The notes: generated from the letters alone by a model not told the origin. Shown: positions 1-8,078, numbered from the stretch's first letter. The stretch: 8,780 nt of DNA from an uncultured Acidobacteriota bacterium (GCA_937967285.1 CALBSU010000668.1:1-8780), one strand, 5' to 3'. Numbers and translations: made by a program.

Positions 1-321
1 GTGGTCTCGAATTTCGATTCCCGGCTGATCGATCTGCTGGCGGGGCTCGGTTTGCGCGATTATTTCGATTATCTGGGGATTTCCAGTCGGGACGGGGCCG
101 CCAAGCCGGATCCGCTGATCTTTCGTCTTGCTCTGGAGCAGCTCGGCGTCGGGGCGGAGCAGGCCGTTCATGTCGGAGACAGTCTCAGGGAGGACGTCGA
201 GGGAGCCCGGGCGGCAGGCGTCTTCCCGCTGCTGCTTGACCGCTCCGGCGCCATCCCGGACAATGACCGACTGACCGTGATTCAGGATCTCCATCAACTT
301 TTCGATCATCTTCAATATTGA
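1..321 (+). CDS. HAD-IA family hydrolase (REG-2/HDHD3-like), 5'-truncated by the window edge
   Basis: C-terminal 106 residues of a haloacid-dehalogenase-superfamily hydrolase, a cytoplasmic Mg-dependent phosphatase fold. Visible motifs, numbered from base 1, are motif II in VSNFDSR (Ser3), the motif III lysine in AAKPDPLIF (Lys35) and motif IV in [13 protein letters not shown] (Asp60, Asp65). The stretch from motif II to HVGDS resembles the REG-2/HDHD3 group of subfamily IA, where 'HVGDS' and 'KPDP.IF' are typical. The DxDxT nucleophile motif I and the cap are missing only because the window begins inside the gene. The GTG at base 1 is most likely an internal valine, not a start. The substrate cannot be told from sequence. 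The gene ends 46 nt before the metalloprotease on the same strand, so the two may be co-transcribed, although their roles do not obviously connect. The family call is firm; the exact activity is unknown. Confidence 0.9.
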   Translation: MVSNFDSRLIDLLAGLGLRDYFDYLGISSRDGAAKPDPLIFRLALEQLGVGAEQAVHVGDSLREDVEGARAAGVFPLLLDRSGAIPDNDRLTVIQDLHQLFDHLQY

Positions 322-322
322 G

Positions 323-337
323 AGGCCGGCCAGGCCT
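323..337 (+). other. Short GC hairpin between HAD gene and protease
   Basis: The arms AGGCC and GGCCT flank a five-base loop, GGCCA, directly after the HAD stop codon. No T-run follows (the next bases are gaaaacaaag), so it does not look like a complete intrinsic terminator. It may stabilise the upstream mRNA end or be chance in GC-rich DNA. The 46-nt gap shows no recognisable promoter, which leaves read-through into the protease likely. Confidence 0.25.
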
Positions 338-354
338 GAAAACAAAGGGAACTC

Positions 355-360
355 GGAGGT
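355..360 (+). promoter_or_regulatory. Ribosome binding site of the metalloprotease gene
   Basis: GGAGGT lies seven bases before the ATG at 368, a near-ideal Shine-Dalgarno and spacing. It fixes that ATG as the start, which agrees with the signal peptide beginning there. Confidence 0.75.
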
Positions 361-367
361 TCAACTG

Positions 368-2890
368 ATGCGCAAGCTCGCAATCCTCTTTTCGATAATC
401 TTTCTGATCTCGTCTGTCCGGGCACAGGACCGTGAAGGCGCGAAGAGGGAAGACCGCACTATTGCCGGCAGGACCGCCGGGATGACGAAGATAGACGGAT
501 TCATTCCGCTCTACTGGGACGCAGCCAACGGCCGGATGCTGATGGAGATCTCGAGGTTCAACGAAGAGATCCTCTACCAGATCTCGTTGCCGGCCGGGGT
601 CGGATCGAATCCGATCGGGCTCGACAGAGGGCAGCTCGGATCGAGCGCGGTCGTCCAGTTCGAGAGGGTCGGGCCGAAGGTGCTGATGGTTCAGCCGAAT
701 CACAGGTATCGCGCGGTCAGTCGGAATGAAGCCGAACGGCGCGCGGTCAGCGATTCGTTCGCGCGATCTGTCTTGTGGGGCTTCAAGGTCGAGGCGTCTG
801 AGGGCTCGCGGGTCCTGGTCGACGCGACGGGGCTCTTTCTGCGCGACGCGCACGGAGTTGCGAACCGATTGAGATCAGCACGTCAGGGGAACTTCCGTTT
901 CGACGAGGGGCGCAGCGCCTTCCATCTGCCGCGGACGAAGGGTTTTCCGAAGAATACTGAGATCGAGACGATCATCACTCTGGCCGGCGAGGATCCGGGA
1001 GGGCTGCTCAGGAGCGTTACGCCGTCGCCGCAATCGGTGACGGTCCGCCAGCATCATTCGCTGGTCGAACTGCCGGATGGCAACTACAGTCCGAGACAGT
1101 ACGATCCGCGGACCGGAGCGATCTCGACGATGTTTTACGATTACGCTTCGCCGTTCACGGAACCGATCGAGAAACGATGGGTGATCAGGCATAGGTTGCA
1201 GAAGACCGATCCGGGTGCCGCGGTTTCGGATGTCGTCAAGCCGATCATTTATTATGTCGATAACGGCGTTCCGGAGCCGATCAGGAGCGCGCTGGTCGAG
1301 GGCGCGGCGTGGTGGTCACAGGCCTTTGAGGCGGCAGGCTTCCGCAACGCATATCGAGTCGAAGTCCTGCCCGAGGACGCCGATCCGATGGATATCCGCT
1401 ACAACATGATCAACTGGGTGCATCGCTCGACGCGCGGATGGTCTTACGGCGCCTCGGTGGTCGATCCTCGCACCGGCGAGATCATCAAGGGCAATGTCTC
1501 GCTGGGGTCCCTGCGGATCAGGCAGGACGTGCTGCTCGGGACGGGAATGATCCCGGCCGAGATCGCCCAGGGCGAATCGCCTCTGCCCGGCCTGCAATGC
1601 CAGGCCGGCGACGCTCCCGATCTCGATTACCTGACCGAAGCGTCGATCCAGAACACGACCGAGGATTCCGCCGCCATGGCGCTGGCCAGAATCCGCCAGC
1701 TCTCGGCCCACGAGGTCGGCCACACGCTCGGTTTCACTCATAACTTCGCCGCCAGCAGCTACGGCAGGGCTTCGGTCATGGACTATCCCGCGCCGATGGT
1801 CGAGATCCGGGACGGAAAACTGGACCTCTCGAACGCCTATTCCACCGGCATCGGATCGTTCGATAAGTTCGCCGTGGCTTATTCTTACTCGCATTTCCCC
1901 TCCGGCGCGGATGAGAGAGCGGAACTCGACAGTCTGGTCAGGAAGGCGATCGCCGCGGGACAGCTCTTCATCGACGACGGGGATGCCAGGGCTGCCGGCA
2001 CGGCCCATCCGCTGGCCAGCGTCTGGGACAACGGCAGCGATCCCGTCGCGACACTGAAGCATGAAATGGAGGTTCGCAGAATCGGGATGCGGAATTTCGG
2101 GCTGCGCAGCATTTCAGTCGGCCAGCCTCTTTCGGCGCTCGAAGCAAAGTTCCTTCCGCTCTATCTGCATCACCGCTATCAGGTCATCTCGGCGGCGAAA
2201 TCGCTGGGAGGGCTTTATTTCACATATTCGGTGAAGATGAGCGACGGGGCGCTCCCGGGCAGGTATCGCGAAGTCGTTCCGGCCGCGAAACAGCGCGAGG
2301 CTTTGAAGGCAGTGCTGGATACGATGCGGATCGATGAGCTGGCGGTTCCCCAGAGGATTCTCGATCTGATACCGCCCATCGCTTCAGGTTTCGACGGCGG
2401 TACGGCTGAATATTTCACGAAGCGGACGGATCCAGCCTTCGATCCGCTATCGGCCGCCTCCATCGCTTCTGATCTGGTCATCGGCACGCTGATCGATCCG
2501 CAGCGGGCCGCGCGACTGATCGAATTCAATGCCGAGAACCCTGAAAATCCCGATCTCCGGGAGGTTCTTGATGCGATCATCGATGCAACGTGGAAGGTCA
2601 CGGCGCCACGGTCGGGATATCACAGAGCCGTTCTGCGGGTGATCCAGCAATCAGCGGTCAGAAACCTGATCGAGCTGGCGGGCAATGAGAACGCATCGCC
2701 GCTCGTCCGGGCAGAGGCGACGCACTCTCTGAGGCAGCTCGCGGGTCTGATCAAGCGAACTCCTGCCGATGCCTGGCGCCGGTCCGCGCTCGACGAGATC
2801 GAAAGGTTTCTCAATCGTCCCGATGCCGTCAGGCCTTCGGCGCGCCCTGTTCCGGTGCCGGCCGGAGATCCGATCGGACAGAACAATTGA
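368..2890 (+). CDS. Secreted zinc metalloprotease, DUF5117/DUF5118 family (metzincin motif)
   Basis: 840-residue exported protease. Residues 1-19 ([19 protein letters not shown]) form a clear Sec signal peptide with a VRA-type cleavage site, so the protein is periplasmic or extracellular. The region after about residue 35 ([11 protein letters not shown]... [17 protein letters not shown]) matches the N-terminal pattern of the DUF5118/DUF5117 modules of large bacterial zinc-dependent metalloproteases. The catalytic motif [11 protein letters not shown] is a perfect HExxHxxGxxH: His448, His452 and His458 as zinc ligands, Glu449 as general base. Met471 in SVMDYP, 13 residues on, is a good Met-turn. 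The C-terminal ~130 residues look helical and end in a short Pro-rich tail. The length is usual for the family and no residue of the active site is missing. The natural substrate is unknown. The gene has its own strong RBS, may be read through from the HAD gene, and converges with the kinase gene with no gap. Family and active site are confident; the specific role is not. Confidence 0.93.
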   Translation: MRKLAILFSIIFLISSVRAQDREGAKREDRTIAGRTAGMTKIDGFIPLYWDAANGRMLMEISRFNEEILYQISLPAGVGSNPIGLDRGQLGSSAVVQFERVGPKVLMVQPNHRYRAVSRNEAERRAVSDSFARSVLWGFKVEASEGSRVLVDATGLFLRDAHGVANRLRSARQGNFRFDEGRSAFHLPRTKGFPKNTEIETIITLAGEDPGGLLRSVTPSPQSVTVRQHHSLVELPDGNYSPRQYDPRTGAISTMFYDYASPFTEPIEKRWVIRHRLQKTDPGAAVSDVVKPIIYYVDNGVPEPIRSALVEGAAWWSQAFEAAGFRNAYRVEVLPEDADPMDIRYNMINWVHRSTRGWSYGASVVDPRTGEIIKGNVSLGSLRIRQDVLLGTGMIPAEIAQGESPLPGLQCQAGDAPDLDYLTEASIQNTTEDSAAMALARIRQLSAHEVGHTLGFTHNFAASSYGRASVMDYPAPMVEIRDGKLDLSNAYSTGIGSFDKFAVAYSYSHFPSGADERAELDSLVRKAIAAGQLFIDDGDARAAGTAHPLASVWDNGSDPVATLKHEMEVRRIGMRNFGLRSISVGQPLSALEAKFLPLYLHHRYQVISAAKSLGGLYFTYSVKMSDGALPGRYREVVPAAKQREALKAVLDTMRIDELAVPQRILDLIPPIASGFDGGTAEYFTKRTDPAFDPLSAASIASDLVIGTLIDPQRAARLIEFNAENPENPDLREVLDAIIDATWKVTAPRSGYHRAVLRVIQQSAVRNLIELAGNENASPLVRAEATHSLRQLAGLIKRTPADAWRRSALDEIERFLNRPDAVRPSARPVPVPAGDPIGQNN

Positions 2891-4846
2891 TTACCGTCCG
2901 TCGATCTCGGCGAACTGGCTCTGCTGAACGGGCCACCAGCGGATGACTATGGCAACGTTGCCTTTACCGAAGACCCGCAGGATGGCGTACTTCCAGCGGT
3001 TGGACGGATTCGGAGGTTCGACCACGGCGACCCGCTCCTGGTAAGGTTTCGGGATATCGATCGTTCCGGGCAGGCCCGGCATCTCGATCCGAATTTCGCG
3101 CGATCGATTGACGGGGCCGGCCCACTGGATCAGCCTGGGCCCAATCGGCGCCGGTCGTTCCGGATTGGAGATCCTCGGTCTGACGGACGGCCTGCTCTCG
3201 TCGGCCGGCTGACTGTTTTCGTCCCGGCTCGACGTATCAGGGATTTCGCCGGTTGATCTGACCGGCGGAGTAGTTATGGGCGGCGGGATAGGGATTTCGC
3301 CGGGACGATGCGACGCAGTTGTTTCCCGCGGGGTACTCGTCGTCGGTTCGATCCGTCGTGGAGCTTCCTTCGGAACTGCGGGCGTCTTTGGTTCCGGCGA
3401 AGTAATGCTTGTCTTCGTTCGTCGATCAGGGGGAGACGCTGTTTTTCGGCGAACGGCTGGCGGATCAGCCTTTGGTTTCGTGACGCCGCCTGATCTGATC
3501 GGAGCGGTGACGATCTTCATCTGTTGGGTCTCGACCGTCGGCCTTTGCTCAGAGCTCCGCGCCGCTATCTCGAGCGAATCCGCATCGCTTCCGGGCAAAA
3601 CGTCGATATTTTCATCGTCCGTCTGACCGACCGGCGCGTTTTCCGATGTCGGTTGGAATTGCCTGAGCATCCTGTCCGCAAGCAGATAGCCTCCAAGCGC
3701 AATCGCCGCCGCGATGGCCGCGACCGCCAGCCTGCGCCTCTTCCTCCGAACTTTTCTGATATCCCCCGACCTGACTATGGTTGCGGCATCGGCAACCGCG
3801 GATTGATCGGCTCCCAGAGAGATCGTCATTTGACGGATTCCGGATTCCATCAGTGAAACCAGGTCTCCCGCGGTCGCCGGCCGCTCATCGGGGTTTTTGG
3901 CCAGTCCTTTGAGCAGCGCGCGGTCGAGACCCGGCTGGATCGCATTATTGATCGAGGACGGCGTGCGAGCCTCATCCTGAATATGTCTGAGCGCGATCTC
4001 GGTCGGTGTCCGGCCGTCGAAAGGACGTTGTCCGGTCAGCATCTCATAGCCGATGACGGCCAGCGAATAGATGTCCGAACGACTCTCAACCTCGATGCCG
4101 CGGCACTGTTCCGGCGAGGAGTAACTAACCGTTCCGCGCAACGGAGAATTTCTGGTGAAAGGCGGCGCTCCGGCCGGTTGAGGAAACTTCGAGATTCCGA
4201 AGTCGATCAGTTTTATTTGAGGGCCGATACCTTTGGAACCTTCCCGATCCGATTCTTCCTGGTTCTCCGAAGGAACGATCAGGATGATGTTGCTCGGATT
4301 GACATCCCGGTGAACGATGCCCGCCTCGTGAACCGCATCGAGAGCCTGGCCGATCCCCCTCACGATTTCGATCGTTTCATCGGCGCCAAAACGGCCTCGT
4401 CTGTCGATCAGGGATCTCAGCGTCTCGCCGTGAATGAACTCAGTGACCACATAACGCAGATCGTCGCCGATCATTCCGGTGTCCAGAACCCTGACGATTC
4501 CGGGATGATCGATCGAGGAGAGGTGCTCCGCCTCGCGACGCATCCGTTCGAGCATCTCGATCCAGTAATTTCGCGATCGCTGAGGATCGACGGGGAAGCT
4601 GCTCTCCCTGCGGACCATCTGCGCCGGATCGCTGATCTTGAGCACCGCAACCCTGTCGGTCCTCAGGTCCGTCGCCGCGAAGACGCTCGACAGCCCTCCC
4701 TGACCCAGGCGCCGGTAGACCCTGTAACGATCGTCGATCAGCCTGTCGATCAGGACGTCAAGATCAACCTCGTTCGCATGCGCGCAATTGGGACAGAAGA
4801 CGGTCAGCTCCGCGAGTTCGCTGAAACAGTGCGCACAGCCGCTCAT
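2891..4846 (-). CDS. Membrane-anchored Ser/Thr protein kinase with N-terminal zinc ribbon
   Basis: 651-residue Hanks-type (PknB-like) kinase. Cys4, Cys7, Cys18 and Cys21 form a CxxC...CxxC zinc ribbon ahead of the kinase domain (about 41-332). The domain has a glycine loop LGQGGLSSVF, ATP lysine Lys70 (VAVLK), probable helix-C Glu105, catalytic HRD at 179-181, metal-binding Asn186, DFG at 215-217, SPE at 244-246 and SDIYSL near 257. All essential residues are present, so it should be active. The usual Lys of HRDxKPxN is Asn183 (HRDVNPSN). Two insertions are seen: about 76-97 before helix C, and a charged one at 191-210 before DFG. A basic stretch (RKVRRKRRR) precedes one membrane span at about 373-391, so the kinase faces the cytoplasm. 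Outside are about 170 Pro/Ser/Thr-rich residues and a C-terminal unit (571-651) I do not recognise. Start: GAGGAG lies six bases before the ATG. Targets and stimulus are unknown. Confidence 0.93.
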   Translation of the reverse strand: MSGCAHCFSELAELTVFCPNCAHANEVDLDVLIDRLIDDRYRVYRRLGQGGLSSVFAATDLRTDRVAVLKISDPAQMVRRESSFPVDPQRSRNYWIEMLERMRREAEHLSSIDHPGIVRVLDTGMIGDDLRYVVTEFIHGETLRSLIDRRGRFGADETIEIVRGIGQALDAVHEAGIVHRDVNPSNIILIVPSENQEESDREGSKGIGPQIKLIDFGISKFPQPAGAPPFTRNSPLRGTVSYSSPEQCRGIEVESRSDIYSLAVIGYEMLTGQRPFDGRTPTEIALRHIQDEARTPSSINNAIQPGLDRALLKGLAKNPDERPATAGDLVSLMESGIRQMTISLGADQSAVADAATIVRSGDIRKVRRKRRRLAVAAIAAAIALGGYLLADRMLRQFQPTSENAPVGQTDDENIDVLPGSDADSLEIAARSSEQRPTVETQQMKIVTAPIRSGGVTKPKADPPAVRRKTASPPDRRTKTSITSPEPKTPAVPKEAPRRIEPTTSTPRETTASHRPGEIPIPPPITTPPVRSTGEIPDTSSRDENSQPADESRPSVRPRISNPERPAPIGPRLIQWAGPVNRSREIRIEMPGLPGTIDIPKPYQERVAVVEPPNPSNRWKYAILRVFGKGNVAIVIRWWPVQQSQFAEIDGR

Positions 4847-4852
4847 AGCCTG

Positions 4853-4858
4853 CTCCTC
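4853..4858 (-). promoter_or_regulatory. Ribosome binding site of the kinase gene
   Basis: GAGGAG on the - strand, six bases before the ATG at 4846. It supports that start, which also places the four zinc-ribbon cysteines at the extreme N-terminus. Confidence 0.65.
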
Positions 4859-4900
4859 AAGCCGGTATTGTGAATATGGATTAAATCAAAGGGGTAAACG

Positions 4901-4951
<51 letters not shown>

Positions 4952-4957
4952 TCCGAA

Positions 4958-5380
4958 TCAGCCGCCCATCGAAGCATCGATCGATGCGTTGCCTCCGCCG
5001 ATGATCAGCAGCGACAGTGACATGGCGAAGACGGCGAGTGCGAATTCATAGCCGCCATTCGAGAGGAAGAAGCCGGCCGGCCAGTGGATGCCGGCAATTG
5101 CGACGGCCATGTTGCAGCAGATGAGAAAAGCCGCGATGCGTGTCTGGAAGCCGACGAAGATCATGGCGCCGCCGATCAGTTCGACCAAGGCGGCAGCTCC
5201 AAGCCAGGCGTATGACGGACGAAGGTTGAGGGGCGCCTCGCCGTTGGTCCAGGCGGTAAATCCCCTCCCGCCCCACAGGCCGAAGACCTTCTGGGCGCCA
5301 TGCGCGAACATGATCGCGCCGAGTACGAGACGAATCGGTATGGTCGCCCATGTGGGCGTGGTGGACGTAAGACTGGCCAT
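4958..5380 (-). CDS. DoxX family membrane protein
   Basis: 140-residue inner-membrane protein of the DoxX/DoxD-like superfamily. Four hydrophobic segments are visible at about 13-33, 57-78, 82-98 and 109-129. Family hallmarks are the first-helix and loop pattern [16 protein letters not shown], a helix-2 Glu ([13 protein letters not shown]), the NGGYEFALA start of helix 4, and the C-terminal GGGNASID, which matches the usual GxGxxSlD ending. The length is typical. DoxX proteins are poorly defined; members have been linked to thiosulfate:quinone oxidation in archaea and to membrane redox or thiol-stress complexes in actinobacteria. The partners known from those systems are not present here, so no reaction is claimed. 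Start: AAGGAG lies nine bases before the ATG. The gene has its own candidate promoter and palindromic operator, which suggests independent control from the xylanase upstream. The kinase follows 111 nt downstream. Confidence 0.9.
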   Translation of the reverse strand: MASLTSTTPTWATIPIRLVLGAIMFAHGAQKVFGLWGGRGFTAWTNGEAPLNLRPSYAWLGAAALVELIGGAMIFVGFQTRIAAFLICCNMAVAIAGIHWPAGFFLSNGGYEFALAVFAMSLSLLIIGGGNASIDASMGG

Positions 5381-5389
5381 GCGGCTCGC

Positions 5390-5395
5390 TCCTTG
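5390..5395 (-). promoter_or_regulatory. Ribosome binding site of the DoxX gene
   Basis: AAGGAG on the - strand, nine bases before the ATG at 5380. It supports the chosen start and the length of 140 residues. Confidence 0.6.
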
Positions 5396-5442
5396 ATTAT
5401 CCCTGAATCTTTTTCAACCGGGGGGATGATATCGATTCGCGC

Positions 5443-5456
5443 ACTTTCCGGAAAGT
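5443..5456. promoter_or_regulatory. Perfect 14-bp palindrome, candidate operator of the DoxX gene
   Basis: ACTTTCCGGAAAGT is fully self-complementary. It overlaps the last three bases of the proposed -10 box and covers the expected transcription start, the classic position for a repressor that blocks RNA polymerase. It lies in non-coding DNA between the xylanase stop and the doxX start. I do not recognise the motif as the site of a specific regulator, and no regulator gene is in the window. Confidence 0.45.
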
Positions 5457-5483
5457 CTAGTCCCGGTCGACATGCCCCGTCAA
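5454..5483 (-). promoter_or_regulatory. Candidate sigma70-type promoter of the DoxX gene
   Basis: On the - strand TTGACG (5483-5478, five of six to the -35 consensus) and TAGACT (5459-5454, four of six to the -10) are separated by 18 bases. The start would fall near 5447, giving a leader of about 65 nt. It is the best promoter-like pair in the window and lies in the gap after the xylanase, so doxX can be transcribed on its own. Confidence 0.5.
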
Positions 5484-5496
5484 GGTTTATTCGCGG

Positions 5497-7866
5497 TCAT
5501 CTGACCCTCCGCAGAGGCGGGCGCGAGGCTTCGCCGTCGATGTCGATGATCACTGTCGCTTCATCGTCGAGGCTGATCCGCTTCGAGATGACGCTTCTGA
5601 GGTGCCCGGCGGTGATTGTGTATCCGCCCTTGAATCCTCTGATTTTCAGCATCCCGTTCTGGTCGGTCCGCGCCGTTTGGTCGGTCCACCATTTTCCGTA
5701 AACCTGATCGATGAACGCTTCTGCGATCGGTTTGGAGCTCCAGTCCTGTCTGTAGAGCGCGGCCTGCGGCCTCCAATGCGCCTTCTCCCAGAATCCCCAT
5801 TGCAGAAAATCGGTGAACCCGGGATTGCTGAAGACGATCGTCAGAAAATCCCGCAGGTATTCGGCCTGCAGCTCTTCATCGAGGGTATCGATGTCGAATT
5901 CGGTCACTGCCATCTGCAGTCCCAGAGCCGCAAAGCGATCGATCGTCGACTGGATATCCTCCGGCGAGGTGAAGTTGTGAACGTGGCCCTGAAAACCTAT
6001 TCCATCGATCGGCGCGCCACCGGCCATCATCCACTGGAGAAGGGAATAGAGATAGTCCTGATGTGTCTTCTCGATGCCTCCGCCGGTCAGAATATCGAAA
6101 TCGTTTAGGAAGAGTCGCGCCGCCGGATCGTATGCCCGGGCGTTCTGAAACCATCGCAGCATTTCCTGATTGCCGAGCAGCCCGACGGAAGCCTCTACGC
6201 CCGGTGTGCCCGGAATTCTCCCCTGGACCTCATGATTATGAAACGGTTCATTGATTACATCCCACTGGTAACATCTGCCGCCGATCCCCGCCGCCGACAG
6301 GATGGCTGCGAAATGGCCGTCGATGCGCGCTCTCAGGGCATCCGGCGGCAGCGAGCGCGTGTCGGCAGGCATCTGTCCGTAACTCGGCCAGATCAGATTG
6401 TGGCCGCGCACGGGCAGCCCGTTCTGTTCAAGCCAGCCCAGGGCATCTCTGACGGCCTGCCTGTTCCAGGGCGCCCAGTCTTCCCAGAACGGCCATTTGA
6501 GGTCGTTCTCGAAGACGGTCGTATTGAAGTGGCTGAGCACCCTCGAACGATAGATTTTGCGGTCAGCTTCGGTCTGACCGTTTCCGGCCAGCAACTGTGC
6601 GGTCACGGCCGTCCCGAACCTGAAGGCATGGCTGTTCTGGCTGATCCGCACCCTCGCGCCGGGCAGAGGTTCTCCGTTGCGATCCCTGACGATGACGGTC
6701 AGATCGCCCTTGCGATGCCGTTCAATCCGCTCATCGGCCTCGATCCGCCAGCGCGCCTGAGAATCGCCGCGGCCGGGATAGTAGTAGGAACGCGGCAGTT
6801 GTTCGGGTCTGGTCAGGCTGCCGTAATTGAGCAGGCTGATCCCCCCGAGTTCGAATTTCTGAGGACCGTAGCCGAAGTGGAAGATCAGATGAGCTTCGCC
6901 GGCCAGAAATGTAGTCCGCGCGTAGAACGGGATCTGATATAAACGCCACTGGTCGGTATCGTTCGGAAAATTGATCGCGAGAGATTTTTCGTAGTTGCCG
7001 CCGTTGCGCTCGAAGACGACCTGCGCCTTGATCGGTCCGCCGTCAACCGGTTCGATCCGTCGGGCATAGAAGCTCAGCAGACAGAGATCTCCCTTCGTCA
7101 CCGACTGGATATTGTTGTAGGTCAGTCCCGATCGATAAATAAAGTCGGAGATCCCGTTGGTGCTGATCCTGAAAGCCTTGTCGAAGGGCTGGCTGCCGAC
7201 GTTGACGATCGTCAGGGAGCCTCCGACCTTGCCGTCGAAGTAGGCGCCGTAGCCTGTGAAGGCATCCGCCGGGATGAGCGGGATTCCGAACGTCTGCGTC
7301 GGTTCGACCGGACCGGGATTGAACGCTTCGATGGCGCCGATCTCGAACTCCTGCGGTCCGTAGCCGAATCGGAGAACGATCCTCGATTCGCCGGCCGGGT
7401 AATATCGCGAGGCCTTGAATCGGTATCGATACGGTGTCCAGTTGGTATCCCGGCACGGGATGAGGGTCTCAAACTCAGGTGGAAGCTGGCCGTTTCTCGA
7501 TTCGAAGCTGATCGATACTCTCAGTACTGATCCGTCGAGGCGGCCGGTGTTACGGATCGAGAAAGCCATTTCGATCTCATCGAGCGGATTGACCGCACGG
7601 GTCGTGATCCATTCGACAGCCGAATCGCCCATCCGATCGGTCTGACCCGCGACCGTGACGCGGTAAGCGAGGCTGAAATCCTCTCCGCTGACCGGCACCC
7701 GGGAGACCATGGCACGCGGGCCGGCCGGCCCCTCGAACTGATACGGATCGTCGGGCAGTAACGAAACAGGCCTCTGCATCGCGGTCCCGACACCTGTCGG
7801 AACCGTCAGCGTCGCCAGAATAATGATGAACGTCGCCCGTAATGCGTTCCTGATCAATGCTCCCAT
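5497..7866 (-). CDS. Secreted GH10 endo-1,4-beta-xylanase with duplicated N-terminal modules
   Basis: 789-residue secreted glycoside hydrolase, expected to cut internal beta-1,4 bonds of xylan with retention. Numbering is from the ATG at 7866. A signal peptide covers about 1-30. Two homologous modules follow (about 35-187 and 190-348); each ends with a near-identical FGYGPQ(E/K)FE(I/L)G block, and they resemble beta-sandwich carbohydrate-binding modules of the CBM4/9/22 type. A short segment (385-420, ...[23 protein letters not shown]) leads into the GH10 barrel (about 420-722). Active-site marks are acid/base Glu540 in WDVINEP, nucleophile Glu656 in [17 protein letters not shown] (487-495), and the [10 protein letters not shown]...DWSSKP ending. 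About 55 further residues form a small C-terminal beta-rich tail. Start is uncertain: ATG 7866 has GGAG directly against it, too close for a good Shine-Dalgarno; TTG at 7875 adds three residues but has only a weak site. An in-frame stop lies just before that TTG. The family call is very secure. Confidence 0.95.
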   Translation of the reverse strand: MGALIRNALRATFIIILATLTVPTGVGTAMQRPVSLLPDDPYQFEGPAGPRAMVSRVPVSGEDFSLAYRVTVAGQTDRMGDSAVEWITTRAVNPLDEIEMAFSIRNTGRLDGSVLRVSISFESRNGQLPPEFETLIPCRDTNWTPYRYRFKASRYYPAGESRIVLRFGYGPQEFEIGAIEAFNPGPVEPTQTFGIPLIPADAFTGYGAYFDGKVGGSLTIVNVGSQPFDKAFRISTNGISDFIYRSGLTYNNIQSVTKGDLCLLSFYARRIEPVDGGPIKAQVVFERNGGNYEKSLAINFPNDTDQWRLYQIPFYARTTFLAGEAHLIFHFGYGPQKFELGGISLLNYGSLTRPEQLPRSYYYPGRGDSQARWRIEADERIERHRKGDLTVIVRDRNGEPLPGARVRISQNSHAFRFGTAVTAQLLAGNGQTEADRKIYRSRVLSHFNTTVFENDLKWPFWEDWAPWNRQAVRDALGWLEQNGLPVRGHNLIWPSYGQMPADTRSLPPDALRARIDGHFAAILSAAGIGGRCYQWDVINEPFHNHEVQGRIPGTPGVEASVGLLGNQEMLRWFQNARAYDPAARLFLNDFDILTGGGIEKTHQDYLYSLLQWMMAGGAPIDGIGFQGHVHNFTSPEDIQSTIDRFAALGLQMAVTEFDIDTLDEELQAEYLRDFLTIVFSNPGFTDFLQWGFWEKAHWRPQAALYRQDWSSKPIAEAFIDQVYGKWWTDQTARTDQNGMLKIRGFKGGYTITAGHLRSVISKRISLDDEATVIIDIDGEASRPPLRRVR

Positions 7867-7875
7867 CTCCGTCAA

Positions 7876-7892
7876 TCACATAATCCGTGTGA
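7876..7892. promoter_or_regulatory. Inverted repeat just upstream of the xylanase start
   Basis: TCACA and TGTGA are separated by seven bases, ending 9 bp before the ATG at 7866 and touching the alternative TTG. On RNA it could fold into a 5-bp stem near the ribosome site; on DNA it could be a weak operator. The half-sites are in the opposite order to a CRP site (TGTGA-N6-TCACA). Five-base arms can arise by chance. Confidence 0.25.
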
Positions 7893-7924
7893 AAGCGCGC
7901 ACTTCATTAGATTGGCAGAAAGGA

Positions 7925-7952
7925 GCCGGCCGGGCAACCGTCATCCGGCGGC
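7925..7952 (-). terminator. GC-rich imperfect hairpin after the mini-gene, possible terminator
   Basis: On the - strand GCCGCCGG (7952-7945) and CCGGCCGGC (7933-7925) pair over eight base pairs with one bulged base and an 11-base loop. The stem is followed by TCCTTTCT, a weak pyrimidine tract rather than a true T-run. It lies 25 bp after the mini-gene stop and about 60 bp before the xylanase start, where a terminator for the receptor/mini-gene transcript would be expected. Confidence 0.3.
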
Positions 7953-7977
7953 CTTCAGCCGGGGCGGGGAATCGCCA

Positions 7978-8049
7978 TCATCTGAGCGGGCACTTTTTGC
8001 ATCTCTTACCGCGTTTGTATTTCTTGCAGCATTTAAGTTTCTTGCTCAT
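7978..8049 (-). CDS. Tiny Lys/Arg/Cys-rich protein, 23 residues, putative metal-binding mini-protein
   Basis: A complete 24-codon frame (ATG to TGA) encodes 23 residues, starting MSKKLKCCKKYK and ending in RCKKCPLR. Twelve of 23 residues are Lys or Arg and four are Cys, arranged CC-x8-C-x2-C (Cys7, Cys8, Cys17, Cys20), a spacing that could bind one zinc or iron ion or form disulfides. There is no signal peptide or membrane segment, so a cytoplasmic, possibly nucleic-acid- or ribosome-binding role is a guess. The strongest evidence for translation is the Shine-Dalgarno GAGGTGAT, eight bases matching the 16S 3' end, seven bases before the ATG. The gene starts 29 nt after the receptor stop on the same strand, so the two may share a transcript. 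It has no GATC site, unlike the large genes around it. From memory, similar tiny Lys/Cys peptides are annotated as hypothetical in other bacteria; I can give no name or function. Confidence 0.65.
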   Translation of the reverse strand: MSKKLKCCKKYKRGKRCKKCPLR

Positions 8050-8056
8050 CTGTTTT

Positions 8057-8064
8057 ATCACCTC
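8057..8064 (-). promoter_or_regulatory. Very strong Shine-Dalgarno of the 23-residue gene
   Basis: GAGGTGAT on the - strand is fully complementary to the 16S rRNA 3' end over eight bases and sits seven bases before the ATG at 8049. It is the longest such match at a start codon in this window. Its first base is also the edge of an 11-bp palindrome, CGAATGATTCG (8064-8074), which could fold next to the ribosome site. Confidence 0.6.
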
Positions 8065-8078
8065 GAATGATTCGCTGA

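Noticed and set aside
1..3. GTG at the first base as the start of the HAD gene
   Set aside because: The protein would lack motif I and the cap domain needed in this family, and no upstream sequence is visible. The gene is cut by the window edge.
1316..2062. 248-codon open frame on the - strand inside the metalloprotease gene
   Set aside because: It lies across the zinc-motif region of the real gene, has Arg/Gly/Asp-rich composition and no ribosome site or domain. The same reasoning removes the frames at 185-853 (-) and 6232-6942 (+).
3983..4873. 296-codon open frame on the + strand opposite the kinase gene
   Set aside because: It is fully antisense to a kinase with every catalytic motif intact, its translation is Arg/Asp-rich without recognisable domains, and it has no ribosome site. 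It is a byproduct of GC-rich codon use.
7718..7731. Perfect 14-bp palindrome GGGCCGGCCGGCCC
   Set aside because: It lies inside the xylanase coding region and simply encodes Gly-Pro-Ala-Gly-Pro with GC-rich codons, so no regulatory role is needed.
7876..7892. CRP-like binding site upstream of the xylanase
   Set aside because: The half-sites are in the reverse order (TCACA then TGTGA) and spaced by seven, so it does not match the CRP consensus TGTGA-N6-TCACA. I keep it only as a weak inverted repeat.
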